Source: Candidatus Villigracilis saccharophilus (GTDB lineage Bacteria; Chloroflexota; Anaerolineae; Anaerolineales; Villigracilaceae). Taken from it: a DNA stretch of 64,000 nt. Below, piece after piece: positions 49,830-58,644 of this stretch. The notes under the pieces were generated by a model. It ran no database searches and was not told where the DNA came from. It saw nothing but the letters and a program-made list of their open reading frames with translations. Made by a program: the position numbers and the translations under genes. Each line of letters starts with the position of its first letter. The first letter of the stretch is position 1. Location of the stretch: assembly GCA_016709305.1 (NCBI GenBank), contig JADJNA010000023.1, positions 35,935 to 99,934 of the forward strand, in the 5' to 3' direction.

Positions 49830-52277
49830 ATGACGAAACAAGTCACGCTATCAATTAATGGAATAAGTGTAACGGTCCCGGATGGAACGTTGATCGCCGA
49901 TGCGGCCAAGATGGTTGGCATCGACATCCCCGTCTTTTGTCATCACCCCAAGCTGGAACCCGTTGGCATGTGCCGCATGTGTCTGGTCGAAGTTGGCCGC
50001 CCCATGCTGGATCGTGCAACAGGTCAGGCTGTGATCGAGAACGGCCAGCCCAAGATCCAATTCATGCCCAAGCTCGAAACGGCTTGCACCAATCGCGTTT
50101 CAGAAGGCATGGTTGTGATGACCACAACCGATAAGGCTTTGGATGGTCAGAAGGGCACGGTTGAGTTCCTGCTCACTTCGCATCCGCTCGATTGCCCTGT
50201 TTGCGATAAGGGCGGCGAATGTCCGCTTCAGAATTTGACGATGGCTTTTGGCCCAGGCCAAAGCCGCTTCATCTATGATGAGAAACTGCGTCTTGAGAAA
50301 CAGGTCCCGCTTGGCGAGTTGATCTGGCTTGACCGCGAACGCTGCATTCAATGCGCGCGCTGCATCCGCTTTCAGGATGAAGTCGCGGGCGAGGCAGTGC
50401 TCGGTTTCGATGAGCGTGGACGAAATACTCAAATCGTTTCTCTTTCGAACCCCGGATTCGATTCCGTTTTCTCGGGCAATACCACAGATATTTGTCCCGT
50501 CGGCGCATTGACCACTGCCGACTTCCGTTTCGGCGCTCGTCCCTGGGAATTAAAAGCACAGGCTTCCATTTGTACGCAGTGCCCGGTTGGATGTAACACA
50601 ACGCTCAACACACGCCGTGAAGCCAAGGCTGGCGGTGACGTGGTTGTGAAGCGTGTCATGCCGCGCCAGAATGAAGAAGTTAATGAGATCTGGTTGTGCG
50701 ACAAAGGCCGCTTTGCCTATCACTACACTGAAAGCAAGAAGCGTCTTGTCAAACCGCTGGTTCGAAAAGAAGAAAAATTGGCGCGCGCTTCATGGGATGC
50801 CGCGACCAAATTCGCCGCGGAGAATTTCTCGAAAGATAAAAAAGATTTTGTCATATTGACCTCGGGCAGACTTGCAAATGAAGATCTGTTCAACTTGAAG
50901 TCGCTTGCCGATCACGCTGGTGGAACGGCGATCCTGTACTCCGATATGGGCGGTGGTGACATTACCCAGCTCGTTGGCCTGGGACAGGGGACGAACATTG
51001 GTAAGCTGGGTGCGGGCGATGCGATACTCGTCGTTGCGTCTGACTTATACGAAGAAGCTCCCATTTGGTGGCTGAGAGTCAAACAGGCCGCAGACCGCGG
51101 CGCGACACTGATTGTCGCAAATCCGCGTGAAACCAAATTGGATCGGTTTGCCAAGTTCGTCATCCGCTATGCGTATGGCGATGAAGTAAAAGCAGTGAAT
51201 GACCTGAGCGCGAAGAGCAAGATCTCCGATGAATTCGCGAAGGCGAAGAACGCGGTTGTGTTCTTCGGCAGCGAGGGACTCGGCTTGAATGGCACATCCG
51301 GACTCGCATCCGCTTGTGCTGCACTTTTGAAAGAAACCGATCATGTCGGCAAACCGAACAACGGTTTGGTTGGTGTCTGGCAGAGAGCCAACGATCAGGG
51401 CGCTTGGGAAGTTGGTTTGACTCCCGAACCTGATCTTGAAAAAGCATTGAAGGGTAAGGCTGTTTACATCGTCGGCGCTGATCCGGTGGGGGATGACCCT
51501 GCTTTGGCGAAGGCGCTCAAAGGCGCCAAGTTCGTGGCTGTGCAGGATATTCTTGAAACTGCAACCACTGAAATCGCGGATGTGGTTTTCCCCGCGCAGG
51601 CTTATACAGAACGCGAAGGGACATTCACTTCCGGTGAACGCCGCGTTCAGCGCTTCTTTGCTGCTGTACCCGTCAAGGGCGATGCGAAACCAGATTTTGC
51701 GATCACTTCCATGATCGCAAAGCAGATGGGCGTTATCCTGGAAGGTTCGTCTGTTTCGGTGGTGTTCGATATTCTTGCGAATTCACTTGATGCATTCACT
51801 GATCTCAGTTACGAAAAACTTGCCGAAACACATGGTCAATGGCCGATTGTTGGGCGCGGCGACTTGTATTACGGCGGTACAACTTACGAGAATACCCAGG
51901 GATTGGGTGTGCAGCTTGCCCCGACGGCTCAGTCTGGGAAAGCAGTCACCATCCCAAAGGTCAGAAAAGAAGCGGCTCTTCGTCCGAAAGAAAAGGAATT
52001 GCTGGCGGTCCCGGTCAATAAATTATATGACCGCGGCGTGACAGTCAACCCTGCTCAATTGCTTGATCAAAGAATCGGCGAAGCGACCGTCACACTGCAT
52101 CCATCTGCCGCGAAGAATTTGGGTGTGGAAGCGGGCGCACATGTGCAGCTCAGTTTTGAAGGTGTGAAAGCTGATGTGGTTGTGAAGATAGACGATACGA
52201 TCTCGGCGGGTGTGGCGCTGGTGCCGCGTAGTATGGGCATCGCGATCCGCGAACCTGTTGTTGCGAAGGTGAAATGA
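49830..52277 (+). CDS. nuoG: NADH-quinone oxidoreductase subunit G
   Basis: 815 residues. The N-terminal ferredoxin part has FCHHPKLEPVGMCRMCLVEV ([2Fe-2S]), CPVCDKGGECPLQ, CIQCARCIRFQDE and CTQCPVGCNT. The rest is a molybdopterin-oxidoreductase-like domain without obvious cofactor use. It ends with a small barrel-like domain (ATVTLHPSAAKNLGVEAG). It carries the electron wire between NuoEF and NuoB. Confidence 0.95.
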   Translation: MTKQVTLSINGISVTVPDGTLIADAAKMVGIDIPVFCHHPKLEPVGMCRMCLVEVGRPMLDRATGQAVIENGQPKIQFMPKLETACTNRVSEGMVVMTTTDKALDGQKGTVEFLLTSHPLDCPVCDKGGECPLQNLTMAFGPGQSRFIYDEKLRLEKQVPLGELIWLDRERCIQCARCIRFQDEVAGEAVLGFDERGRNTQIVSLSNPGFDSVFSGNTTDICPVGALTTADFRFGARPWELKAQASICTQCPVGCNTTLNTRREAKAGGDVVVKRVMPRQNEEVNEIWLCDKGRFAYHYTESKKRLVKPLVRKEEKLARASWDAATKFAAENFSKDKKDFVILTSGRLANEDLFNLKSLADHAGGTAILYSDMGGGDITQLVGLGQGTNIGKLGAGDAILVVASDLYEEAPIWWLRVKQAADRGATLIVANPRETKLDRFAKFVIRYAYGDEVKAVNDLSAKSKISDEFAKAKNAVVFFGSEGLGLNGTSGLASACAALLKETDHVGKPNNGLVGVWQRANDQGAWEVGLTPEPDLEKALKGKAVYIVGADPVGDDPALAKALKGAKFVAVQDILETATTEIADVVFPAQAYTEREGTFTSGERRVQRFFAAVPVKGDAKPDFAITSMIAKQMGVILEGSSVSVVFDILANSLDAFTDLSYEKLAETHGQWPIVGRGDLYYGGTTYENTQGLGVQLAPTAQSGKAVTIPKVRKEAALRPKEKELLAVPVNKLYDRGVTVNPAQLLDQRIGEATVTLHPSAAKNLGVEAGAHVQLSFEGVKADVVVKIDDTISAGVALVPRSMGIAIREPVVAKVK

Positions 52278-52278
52278 T

Positions 52279-53418
52279 ATGGATTGGACTATCTGGGTTG
52301 AATGGATCGTAAAAGGGTTTGTGCTTTGCCTGATCCTGTTGACAGGCTTTGCCTACCTGACGTTGTATGAACGCCGTGCACTGGCCCGCATGCAGGTACG
52401 CGTTGGTCCCAACCGCGCCGGTTATCAAGGCTTGTTGCAGCCAATCGCGGACGCGGTCAAGTTGATCTTCAAGGAAGAACTGACCCCTGCGCGGGTTTAT
52501 AAAGTGGTGTTCGTTCTCGCTCCGATCCTGACCGTTGTGCCGTCACTGGTTCTGGCGGCTGTGATCCCGCTGGGAACTTCTTTTAATTTCTTTGGGCGCG
52601 AGATCACCCTGTACATTGCGGACTTGAACGTTGGCGTTTTGTATCTGACATCCATCGCGTCGATTGCGGTCTACGGCATCACGCTAGCGGGCTGGTCGAG
52701 CAATAACAAGTACGCCATGCTTGGCGGTATCCGCGCTTCGGCGCAGATGATCTCGTACGAGCTTTCACTTGGGCTGTGTTTTGCGATCGCGATCGTAATG
52801 AGCAACTCCATGAACCTGGTGGATATCGTCAATGCGCAAAAGGATATGTGGTTCGCTGTGATCCAGCCTGTGGGCGCGTTGATCTTTCTCATCGTGACCC
52901 TGGCGGAAGTCAACCGCGCCCCGTTCGATATGCCTGAAGCTGAACAGGAACTGACCGCCGGCTTTCACTCTGAATACTCAGGCATGAAATTCGCGTTGTT
53001 CTTTATGGCTGAATACCAGAAGATGATCGTGATCTGTATGATTTCTGCTACATTGTTCTTTGGCGGCTATCGCGAGTTTTGGTTCTTGAAGGATACTTTC
53101 TTGAGTGTTGACCGTTACTGGTTCCTCGCTCCGATTTATCTATTGTTGAAAGTGGTCGTGTTGTTGTTCTTTATGATCTGGATCCGCGCAACCTGGCCGC
53201 GCATCCGCTATGACCGTTTGATGGCGTTCGGCTGGAAGGTGCTTCTTCCGCTTTCGCTGGTGGTGCTTTTCATCACAGCCACGGGTATTTTGCTGGCGCA
53301 GGAACTAAATAATCAATTGTTTATCTATGGCATCCCCGTCCTTTCTATTATCAGTGCAATGGTGGCGGTGGCGCTTGTGTTTAATGACTTGAGGAGAAAA
53401 TCCAATGGGCGTGTTTGA
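52279..53418 (+). CDS. nuoH: NADH-quinone oxidoreductase subunit H
   Basis: 379 residues with about nine TM helices. Conserved loops are ERRALARMQVRVGPNRAGYQ, ISYELSLG and EVNRAPFDMPEAEQELTAGF. This subunit forms much of the quinone chamber. It begins two bases after the nuoG stop and overlaps nuoI by 14 bp. Confidence 0.96.
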   Translation: MDWTIWVEWIVKGFVLCLILLTGFAYLTLYERRALARMQVRVGPNRAGYQGLLQPIADAVKLIFKEELTPARVYKVVFVLAPILTVVPSLVLAAVIPLGTSFNFFGREITLYIADLNVGVLYLTSIASIAVYGITLAGWSSNNKYAMLGGIRASAQMISYELSLGLCFAIAIVMSNSMNLVDIVNAQKDMWFAVIQPVGALIFLIVTLAEVNRAPFDMPEAEQELTAGFHSEYSGMKFALFFMAEYQKMIVICMISATLFFGGYREFWFLKDTFLSVDRYWFLAPIYLLLKVVVLLFFMIWIRATWPRIRYDRLMAFGWKVLLPLSLVVLFITATGILLAQELNNQLFIYGIPVLSIISAMVAVALVFNDLRRKSNGRV

Positions 53419-53926
53419 TCCCGTTCTTAACCTTGGGCGCGGTCTCGGCGAAACGCTCCGTTCGTTCTTTTTCGAGCGGACTGTAACCTACCAATATCCC
53501 GAACAGAAGCGTGAAGTCCGTCCGCGTTACCGTGGACGTCATGTCTTGAAGCGCTATGAGAATGGCCTTGAGAAATGTATCGGATGTTCACTGTGCGCGG
53601 CGGCCTGCCCTGCGGATGCGATCTTCGTTGAAGCTTCTGAAAACACGGATGAAAAACGCTTCTCTCCTGGAGAGCGGTATGCTTCGACCTACGAAATAAA
53701 TATGCTGCGCTGTATCTATTGCGGCTTCTGCGAAGATGCCTGTCCCACCGAAGCGATCGTGCTTGGCGATAATTATGAGCTCTCATTCTTGAATCGCCGT
53801 GACGCTGTCTATACCAAGGATCTGCTGCTCGAATCCGTTCCCACTGCTGAAAGTCTCACGCCGCGCAAAGTGGAATCGGGTGTGTACACACGCTCGGTTC
53901 CTGAAATGAAGGATCCCACGGATTAG
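53405..53926 (+). CDS. nuoI: NADH-quinone oxidoreductase subunit I
   Basis: 173 residues with two 4Fe-4S ferredoxin motifs, CIGCSLCAAACP and CIYCGFCEDACP, which hold clusters N6a and N6b. The C-terminal tail is polar. The start lies inside nuoH. A repeat-rich gap separates it from nuoJ. Confidence 0.96.
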   Translation: MGVFDPVLNLGRGLGETLRSFFFERTVTYQYPEQKREVRPRYRGRHVLKRYENGLEKCIGCSLCAAACPADAIFVEASENTDEKRFSPGERYASTYEINMLRCIYCGFCEDACPTEAIVLGDNYELSFLNRRDAVYTKDLLLESVPTAESLTPRKVESGVYTRSVPEMKDPTD

Positions 53927-54000
53927 GAATTAGTGATCGGGTAATTAGGCGATCAGGTATTAGGACTTCCTAATTACCTAATCATCTACTCACCTAATTT
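53922..54000. repeat. Degenerate ATTAGG/CCTAAT repeat between nuoI and nuoJ
   Basis: The spacer is built from variants of one short unit: GATTAGGAATTAG, GTAATTAGG, GGTATTAGG and then their complements CCTAATTAC, CCTAATC, CACCTAATT. It can fold back on itself. It resembles other short-unit spacers in the window in style but not in sequence. Confidence 0.7.
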
Positions 54001-54012
54001 CCAAAGGTGCTT

Positions 54013-54537
54013 ATGAATTCTGAACTGATTGTTTTCCTCGTTCTCTCGCTGGTAGCTGTGGCCGCAGCGCTTGGCATGGTCTTCAGCCGCAACGCAGTGT
54101 ATTCGGCGTTGTTTCTCGTGCTGAACTTTATCACGGTGGCTGTCTTTTACCTGCTCTTGGGTGCGCCGTTCATTGCCATGTCACAGATCACCGTTTACGC
54201 AGGCGCGATCATGGTCTTGTTCCTCTTTGTGATCATGCTCCTGGGCGCGGAAAGCCTTGCTCCGACCGCATCGCTTCCGTGGCAGAAACCGATGGCGTTT
54301 ACTCTGGCTGCCATCCTGGTCGTGGAATCGCTTTATCTGCTGATCTCACGGGCCAAGCCAGATGTGGTGGTTACGGCTCCGGATATTGCAGTGAATTCAA
54401 TGGATAACCTGCGCGAAATGGCGATGACCATGTTCAACCAGTTCCTTTTGCCGTTCGAAGTCACCTCCATTCTGTTGCTTGTCGCCATGGTGGGAGCGAT
54501 TGTACTAACTAACCGTGAAAAGGCAGGGCGTAAATAA
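54013..54537 (+). CDS. nuoJ: NADH-quinone oxidoreductase subunit J
   Basis: 174 residues with five TM helices, including SQITVYAGAIMVLFLFVIML, the conserved helix of ND6. ATG 54013 is taken rather than the GTG at 54007 because AAAGGTG lies before it. The stop overlaps the nuoK start. Confidence 0.94.
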   Translation: MNSELIVFLVLSLVAVAAALGMVFSRNAVYSALFLVLNFITVAVFYLLLGAPFIAMSQITVYAGAIMVLFLFVIMLLGAESLAPTASLPWQKPMAFTLAAILVVESLYLLISRAKPDVVVTAPDIAVNSMDNLREMAMTMFNQFLLPFEVTSILLLVAMVGAIVLTNREKAGRK

Positions 54538-54839
54538 TGGTACCCGTAGACTATTACATTATTCTTTCAGCGATCTTGTTCACCATCGGCGCATTGGGCG
54601 TGCTTATCCGCCGTAACCCGTTGATCATTTTTATGTCCATTGAGTTAATGCTCAATGCGGGCAACCTGGCTTTTGTGGCTTTTTCCAATATGCACAAGAG
54701 CTTCAACGGCCAGATCTTCGTCTTCTTCGTCATAGCAGTAGCGGCGGCGGAAGTGGCGGTGGGGCTCGCCTTGATCGTGGAAATTTTCAAGACCAAGAAG
54801 AACATCAATATCGATGAGATGAATTCTCTAAAGGGATAA
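54537..54839 (+). CDS. nuoK: NADH-quinone oxidoreductase subunit K
   Basis: 100 residues with three TM helices. Conserved acidic residues lie in MSIELMLNAGN and AAAEVAVGLAL, part of the proton path. The start overlaps the nuoJ stop by one base. Confidence 0.96.
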   Translation: MVPVDYYIILSAILFTIGALGVLIRRNPLIIFMSIELMLNAGNLAFVAFSNMHKSFNGQIFVFFVIAVAAAEVAVGLALIVEIFKTKKNINIDEMNSLKG

Positions 54840-54840
54840 T

Positions 54841-54866
54841 TCGATACTGGATATCGAATATCGGAG
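54841..54866. repeat. GATATCGAATATCGG-type repeat before nuoL
   Basis: TTCGATACTGGATATCGAAT and the following ATCGG consist of overlapping variants of one unit with inverted symmetry. They fill most of the nuoK-nuoL spacer. Confidence 0.5.
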
Positions 54867-54872
54867 AACTTT

Positions 54873-57041
54873 ATGCACTTAAGTGAAACGACAAGTTCAG
54901 GATTTTTCTTTCTTGCCCCGTGGCTGGTCTTTGCGCCTTTAACCGGCTTGCTGATCAATGTGATCTTCAGCAAGTGGTTCAAGTTCAGCGAAAAGATGGT
55001 CGGCACGGTGGCGAGCCTTGCATCGGGAGCGGCATTTGTCGTCTCGGTGCTTTTGGCTTATTCAGTTTCGATCAATCACGGCGAAATGATGCGCTGGCGG
55101 CTGGCTGAGTGGATTCACGTTGGAACGCTCAACCTGGATTGGACATTCCGCATGGACTCACTCTCGACCACAATGATGCTGGTCGTTTCGGGAGTCGGTA
55201 CCCTGATCCACATCTACGCCATCGGATACATGCATGAAGATGTACGCTTCAAGAAGGAAGAAGGACGTTTTACGCGTTTCTTCATTTTTCTGAACCTGTT
55301 CATCGCCGCCATGATGATCCTGGTCAGCGGCGACTCGTACATGATGCTCTTCGTCGGCTGGGAAGGTGTGGGGCTTTGCTCCTTCCTGCTCATCGGCTTC
55401 TGGTATGAGATGGACACGCTCGCGCGGCCATCCTGGGCGAATTCCAATGCCGCCAAGAAAGCCTTCATCACCAATCGCGTCGGTGACTTCGGTTTCCTGA
55501 TCGCCGGCTTTCTGATGTTCTGGTATCTTGGTTCATTTCAATTTGACGCGGTTTTCGAGGCCGCCCCTGAGATCGCTCATTCTCAACCGTGGGTGATCGT
55601 GGCGATCACATTGTTCATGCTTGTGGGCGTGGCCGGTAAATCAGCGCAGATCCCGTTGTACATCTGGCTGCCGGACGCGATGGCTGGCCCAACGCCGGTC
55701 TCTGCTTTGATCCATGCCGCGACCATGGTGACCGCTGGTGTTTACCTTGTGACCCGCTCCGCTGAAATTTATACGCTTGTCCCGCAGGCGCAATACATTG
55801 TGGCAATGGTTGGCGCAGGGACTGCGCTCTTTGCCGCGACGATCGCCGTGGGTCAATATGATATTAAGAAAGTCCTGGCTTACTCCACGATCTCACAACT
55901 TGGCTTCATGGTCGCTGCCGTGGGTATGGGCGCGTATGTGGCGGGGATGTTCCATCTTATTACACACGCGTTCTTCAAGGCTTTGTTGTTCCTTTCCGCA
56001 GGTTCTGTCATCCTCGGCATGGAGCGCGGCCATCATCATCTCGCTCACGCCCACGCGCATCATGATGAAAAGCCGAAAGGCAAGAAATCTAAAAAAGAAG
56101 ATCACGGCCATGATAGTCACGAAGATGAACATGGTGAAGTATTCGACCCGGGGGATATGCGCAACATGGGCGGACTTCGCAAGACCATGCCTGTCACATT
56201 TTGGCTCTACATGATCGGCACGCTTGCGCTCGCGGGCATCTTCCCATTTGCGGGTTTCTGGTCAAAGGATGAAATTCTGCTGGATGCAAGCCTGCATTTC
56301 AAGAGCGTATATGGTCAATTGACCCTTGCCGCGTTCATGACCGCCTTCTATATGGGACGTCAGGTTTGGATGGTCTTCTTCGGCAAGCCGCGCCATGATG
56401 CCGCCGCGCACGCAGAGGAAAGCCCAAAGGTGATGACCGTGCCTCTTATGGTGCTGGCAGCTTTGAGCGTAGTCGGAGGCGCATTAAATCTTCCCTTTGA
56501 AGGATTCCACAATCTCGGTCACTGGCTGGGATATACGCTCGCCGAAGTCGAAGCCCTTCCGCTTGATCTGAAAGTCGCAGGCATTTCCACTGTATTGGCT
56601 TTGTCTGCCATCTTTATTTCATGGTGGATCTATGGACGCAACCCGCTGAAGGCAGGGCAGATCGATCCGCTCAAAAAGCCGCTTGGTTTCATCTTCACGG
56701 GTATGGAAAATAAATGGTTTGTGGATGAAGGGTACTTCGCCCTCATCATCAATCCATTCAAGAAATTGTCCGCCTTCCTTGCGGATGTGATCGACTGGCG
56801 TTTCTGGCATGACTTTGTGCATGATACGGTTATTCTGGGAACGTATAACTGGCTGAGTGAAGTTGCGCTGACTGAATATGCTGATCAAAAAGGCATTGAC
56901 CGATTTGCAAACTGGCTCGGCGAATCAACTCAATCCATATCGGCGACCATGCGCAAGGTCCAGAATGGATTCGTGCGCTCGTATGCGCTGTCGGTCATGT
57001 TGGGCGTCGTCTTGATTTTAGGCTATTTGATCTTTAAATAA
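54873..57041 (+). CDS. nuoL: NADH-quinone oxidoreductase subunit L
   Basis: 722 residues, an antiporter-like proton-pumping subunit with about 16 TM helices and the long lateral helix at the end. Key Lys/Glu positions lie in MLFVGWEGVGLCSFLLIGFW and HAATMVTAGVYL. At about residues 386-425 there is a His- and Lys-rich cytoplasmic-type insertion (GHHHLAHAHAHHDEKPKGKK, then HGHDSHEDEH). It is longer than in E. coli NuoL and could bind metal. Confidence 0.95.
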   Translation: MHLSETTSSGFFFLAPWLVFAPLTGLLINVIFSKWFKFSEKMVGTVASLASGAAFVVSVLLAYSVSINHGEMMRWRLAEWIHVGTLNLDWTFRMDSLSTTMMLVVSGVGTLIHIYAIGYMHEDVRFKKEEGRFTRFFIFLNLFIAAMMILVSGDSYMMLFVGWEGVGLCSFLLIGFWYEMDTLARPSWANSNAAKKAFITNRVGDFGFLIAGFLMFWYLGSFQFDAVFEAAPEIAHSQPWVIVAITLFMLVGVAGKSAQIPLYIWLPDAMAGPTPVSALIHAATMVTAGVYLVTRSAEIYTLVPQAQYIVAMVGAGTALFAATIAVGQYDIKKVLAYSTISQLGFMVAAVGMGAYVAGMFHLITHAFFKALLFLSAGSVILGMERGHHHLAHAHAHHDEKPKGKKSKKEDHGHDSHEDEHGEVFDPGDMRNMGGLRKTMPVTFWLYMIGTLALAGIFPFAGFWSKDEILLDASLHFKSVYGQLTLAAFMTAFYMGRQVWMVFFGKPRHDAAAHAEESPKVMTVPLMVLAALSVVGGALNLPFEGFHNLGHWLGYTLAEVEALPLDLKVAGISTVLALSAIFISWWIYGRNPLKAGQIDPLKKPLGFIFTGMENKWFVDEGYFALIINPFKKLSAFLADVIDWRFWHDFVHDTVILGTYNWLSEVALTEYADQKGIDRFANWLGESTQSISATMRKVQNGFVRSYALSVMLGVVLILGYLIFK

Positions 57042-57064
57042 CTCGTAGAAACCGAGGATAGAAC

Positions 57065-58579
57065 ATGGAATTTCTTTTACAACCTCTTACTCTCTTGACC
57101 TTCTTCCCGCTTCTTGGTGTGCTCGTGCTTCTGTTCATGAACTCTGAAGCAAAGACCGCCATCCGCTGGGTCGCGATGGTCACATCCCTGCTGACATTTG
57201 TCATTTCCCTTTGGGTGCTTGGACAGTTCAATGCGGCCAATCCTGACTTGCAGCTCGAGGCTCGATACGCCTGGATCAATGTGGCGGGATGGAACATTTA
57301 CTATTATCTTGCTGTCGATGGCTTGAGCATTCTGCTCGTCCTGCTCACCGCCTTCCTCACGCCGATCTCCATCCTTTCCACATGGAAGGCTGTTGAAGAC
57401 CGCGTGAAGGATTTCATGATCTTCTTCCTTTTGCTGGAAGTCGGCATGATGGGCGTGTTCCTCGCGCAGGACCTGTTCATGTTCTACATCTTCTGGGAAT
57501 TCACCCTCGTCCCGATGTACTTCCTGATCGGCCTGTGGGGCGGACCGCGCCGCGTGTATGCTGCGGTGAAGTTCTTCCTGTACACGATGGCTGGCTCCAT
57601 TTTGATGTTGGTCGCGATACTGTTCCTCGGCATCAAGACGGGCACATTCAACGTTCCTGAAATGCTGGCCGCGTTACCCGGCCTGTATTCAGCGGGCATC
57701 ATTGACCCGAAGACCCAGATGCTGCTATTTGTCGCGTTCGCGGCCGCCTTCGCGATCAAAGTTCCAATGTGGCCTTTACATTCATGGCTGCCCGATGCCC
57801 ACGTGGAAGCGCCGACAGCTGGTTCTGTGATCCTGGCCGGCGTTCTGCTCAAGATGGGTACCTATGGCTTCCTGCGCTTCAACATTCAACTCTTCCCGAA
57901 TGCCACCATCGAAGCCGCTCCCTGGATCGCGCTCCTTGCGACCATCGGTATCATCTATGGCGCGGCGGTTTCCTACGCCCAGTCTGACGTCAAAAAACTG
58001 GTCGCTTATTCATCTGTCAGCCACCTCGGCTTTGTGATGCTGGGTATGTTTGCGCTCAATGTTCAAGGTGTATCCGGTGCCATTTTGCAAATGATCAATC
58101 ACGGTCTGAGCACAGGTGCGCTGTTCCTTCTGATCGGTATGGTCTACGAACAGACCCACACCCGCGAAATCAAGGTTTATGGCGGTTTGTGGAAGGTCAT
58201 GCCGGTCTTCGGTACGGTCATGTTGATCTCCTCGCTTTCTTCAATGGGTCTGCCTGGATTGAACGGCTTCGTCGGTGAATTCACCATCTTGCTAGGCGCG
58301 TTCGGATCGAAGGCGATTGGCAGTCCGTGGTATGCGGGTATCTCAGCCATCGGCGTTATTATGGCGGCAGTCTACATCCTTTACATGTTCCAGAAGATGT
58401 TCCTTGGACCTGCCGGCGAGATCACACACCATCACGAACTCAAAGACCTCAATTGGCGCGAGATTCTCACGGTTGCTCCCTTATTGATCCTGATGTTCTG
58501 GATCGGCCTGTACCCTGCGCCTTTCTTCAATTTGATCGCGCCTGCTGTTGAGAAATTGATCTCTGCCCTGCCTTTATAG
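57065..58579 (+). CDS. nuoM: NADH-quinone oxidoreductase subunit M
   Basis: 504 residues, antiporter-like. Conserved motifs are LLEVGMMGVFLAQDLFMFYI (the key Glu), HSWLPDAHVEAPTAGSVILA and the proton-path Lys in SDVKKLVAYSSVSHLGF. It pumps protons in the membrane arm. The usual length of the family is matched. Confidence 0.96.
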   Translation: MEFLLQPLTLLTFFPLLGVLVLLFMNSEAKTAIRWVAMVTSLLTFVISLWVLGQFNAANPDLQLEARYAWINVAGWNIYYYLAVDGLSILLVLLTAFLTPISILSTWKAVEDRVKDFMIFFLLLEVGMMGVFLAQDLFMFYIFWEFTLVPMYFLIGLWGGPRRVYAAVKFFLYTMAGSILMLVAILFLGIKTGTFNVPEMLAALPGLYSAGIIDPKTQMLLFVAFAAAFAIKVPMWPLHSWLPDAHVEAPTAGSVILAGVLLKMGTYGFLRFNIQLFPNATIEAAPWIALLATIGIIYGAAVSYAQSDVKKLVAYSSVSHLGFVMLGMFALNVQGVSGAILQMINHGLSTGALFLLIGMVYEQTHTREIKVYGGLWKVMPVFGTVMLISSLSSMGLPGLNGFVGEFTILLGAFGSKAIGSPWYAGISAIGVIMAAVYILYMFQKMFLGPAGEITHHHELKDLNWREILTVAPLLILMFWIGLYPAPFFNLIAPAVEKLISALPL

Positions 58580-58587
58580 TAATCTTA

Positions 58588-58633
58588 CCCTCAGCCCAAC
58601 CCTCTCCCATTGGGAGAGGGGCAGGGACGAGGG
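58588..58633. repeat. Palindromic repeat between nuoM and nuoN
   Basis: CCCTCAGCCCAACCCTCTCC faces GGAGAGGGGCAGGGACGAGG around a short loop. It is an imperfect palindrome of the CCCTC/GAGGG class found scattered in many genomes. It could form a strong hairpin within the operon mRNA. Confidence 0.65.
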
Positions 58634-58644
58634 ATGGAGCGTTC

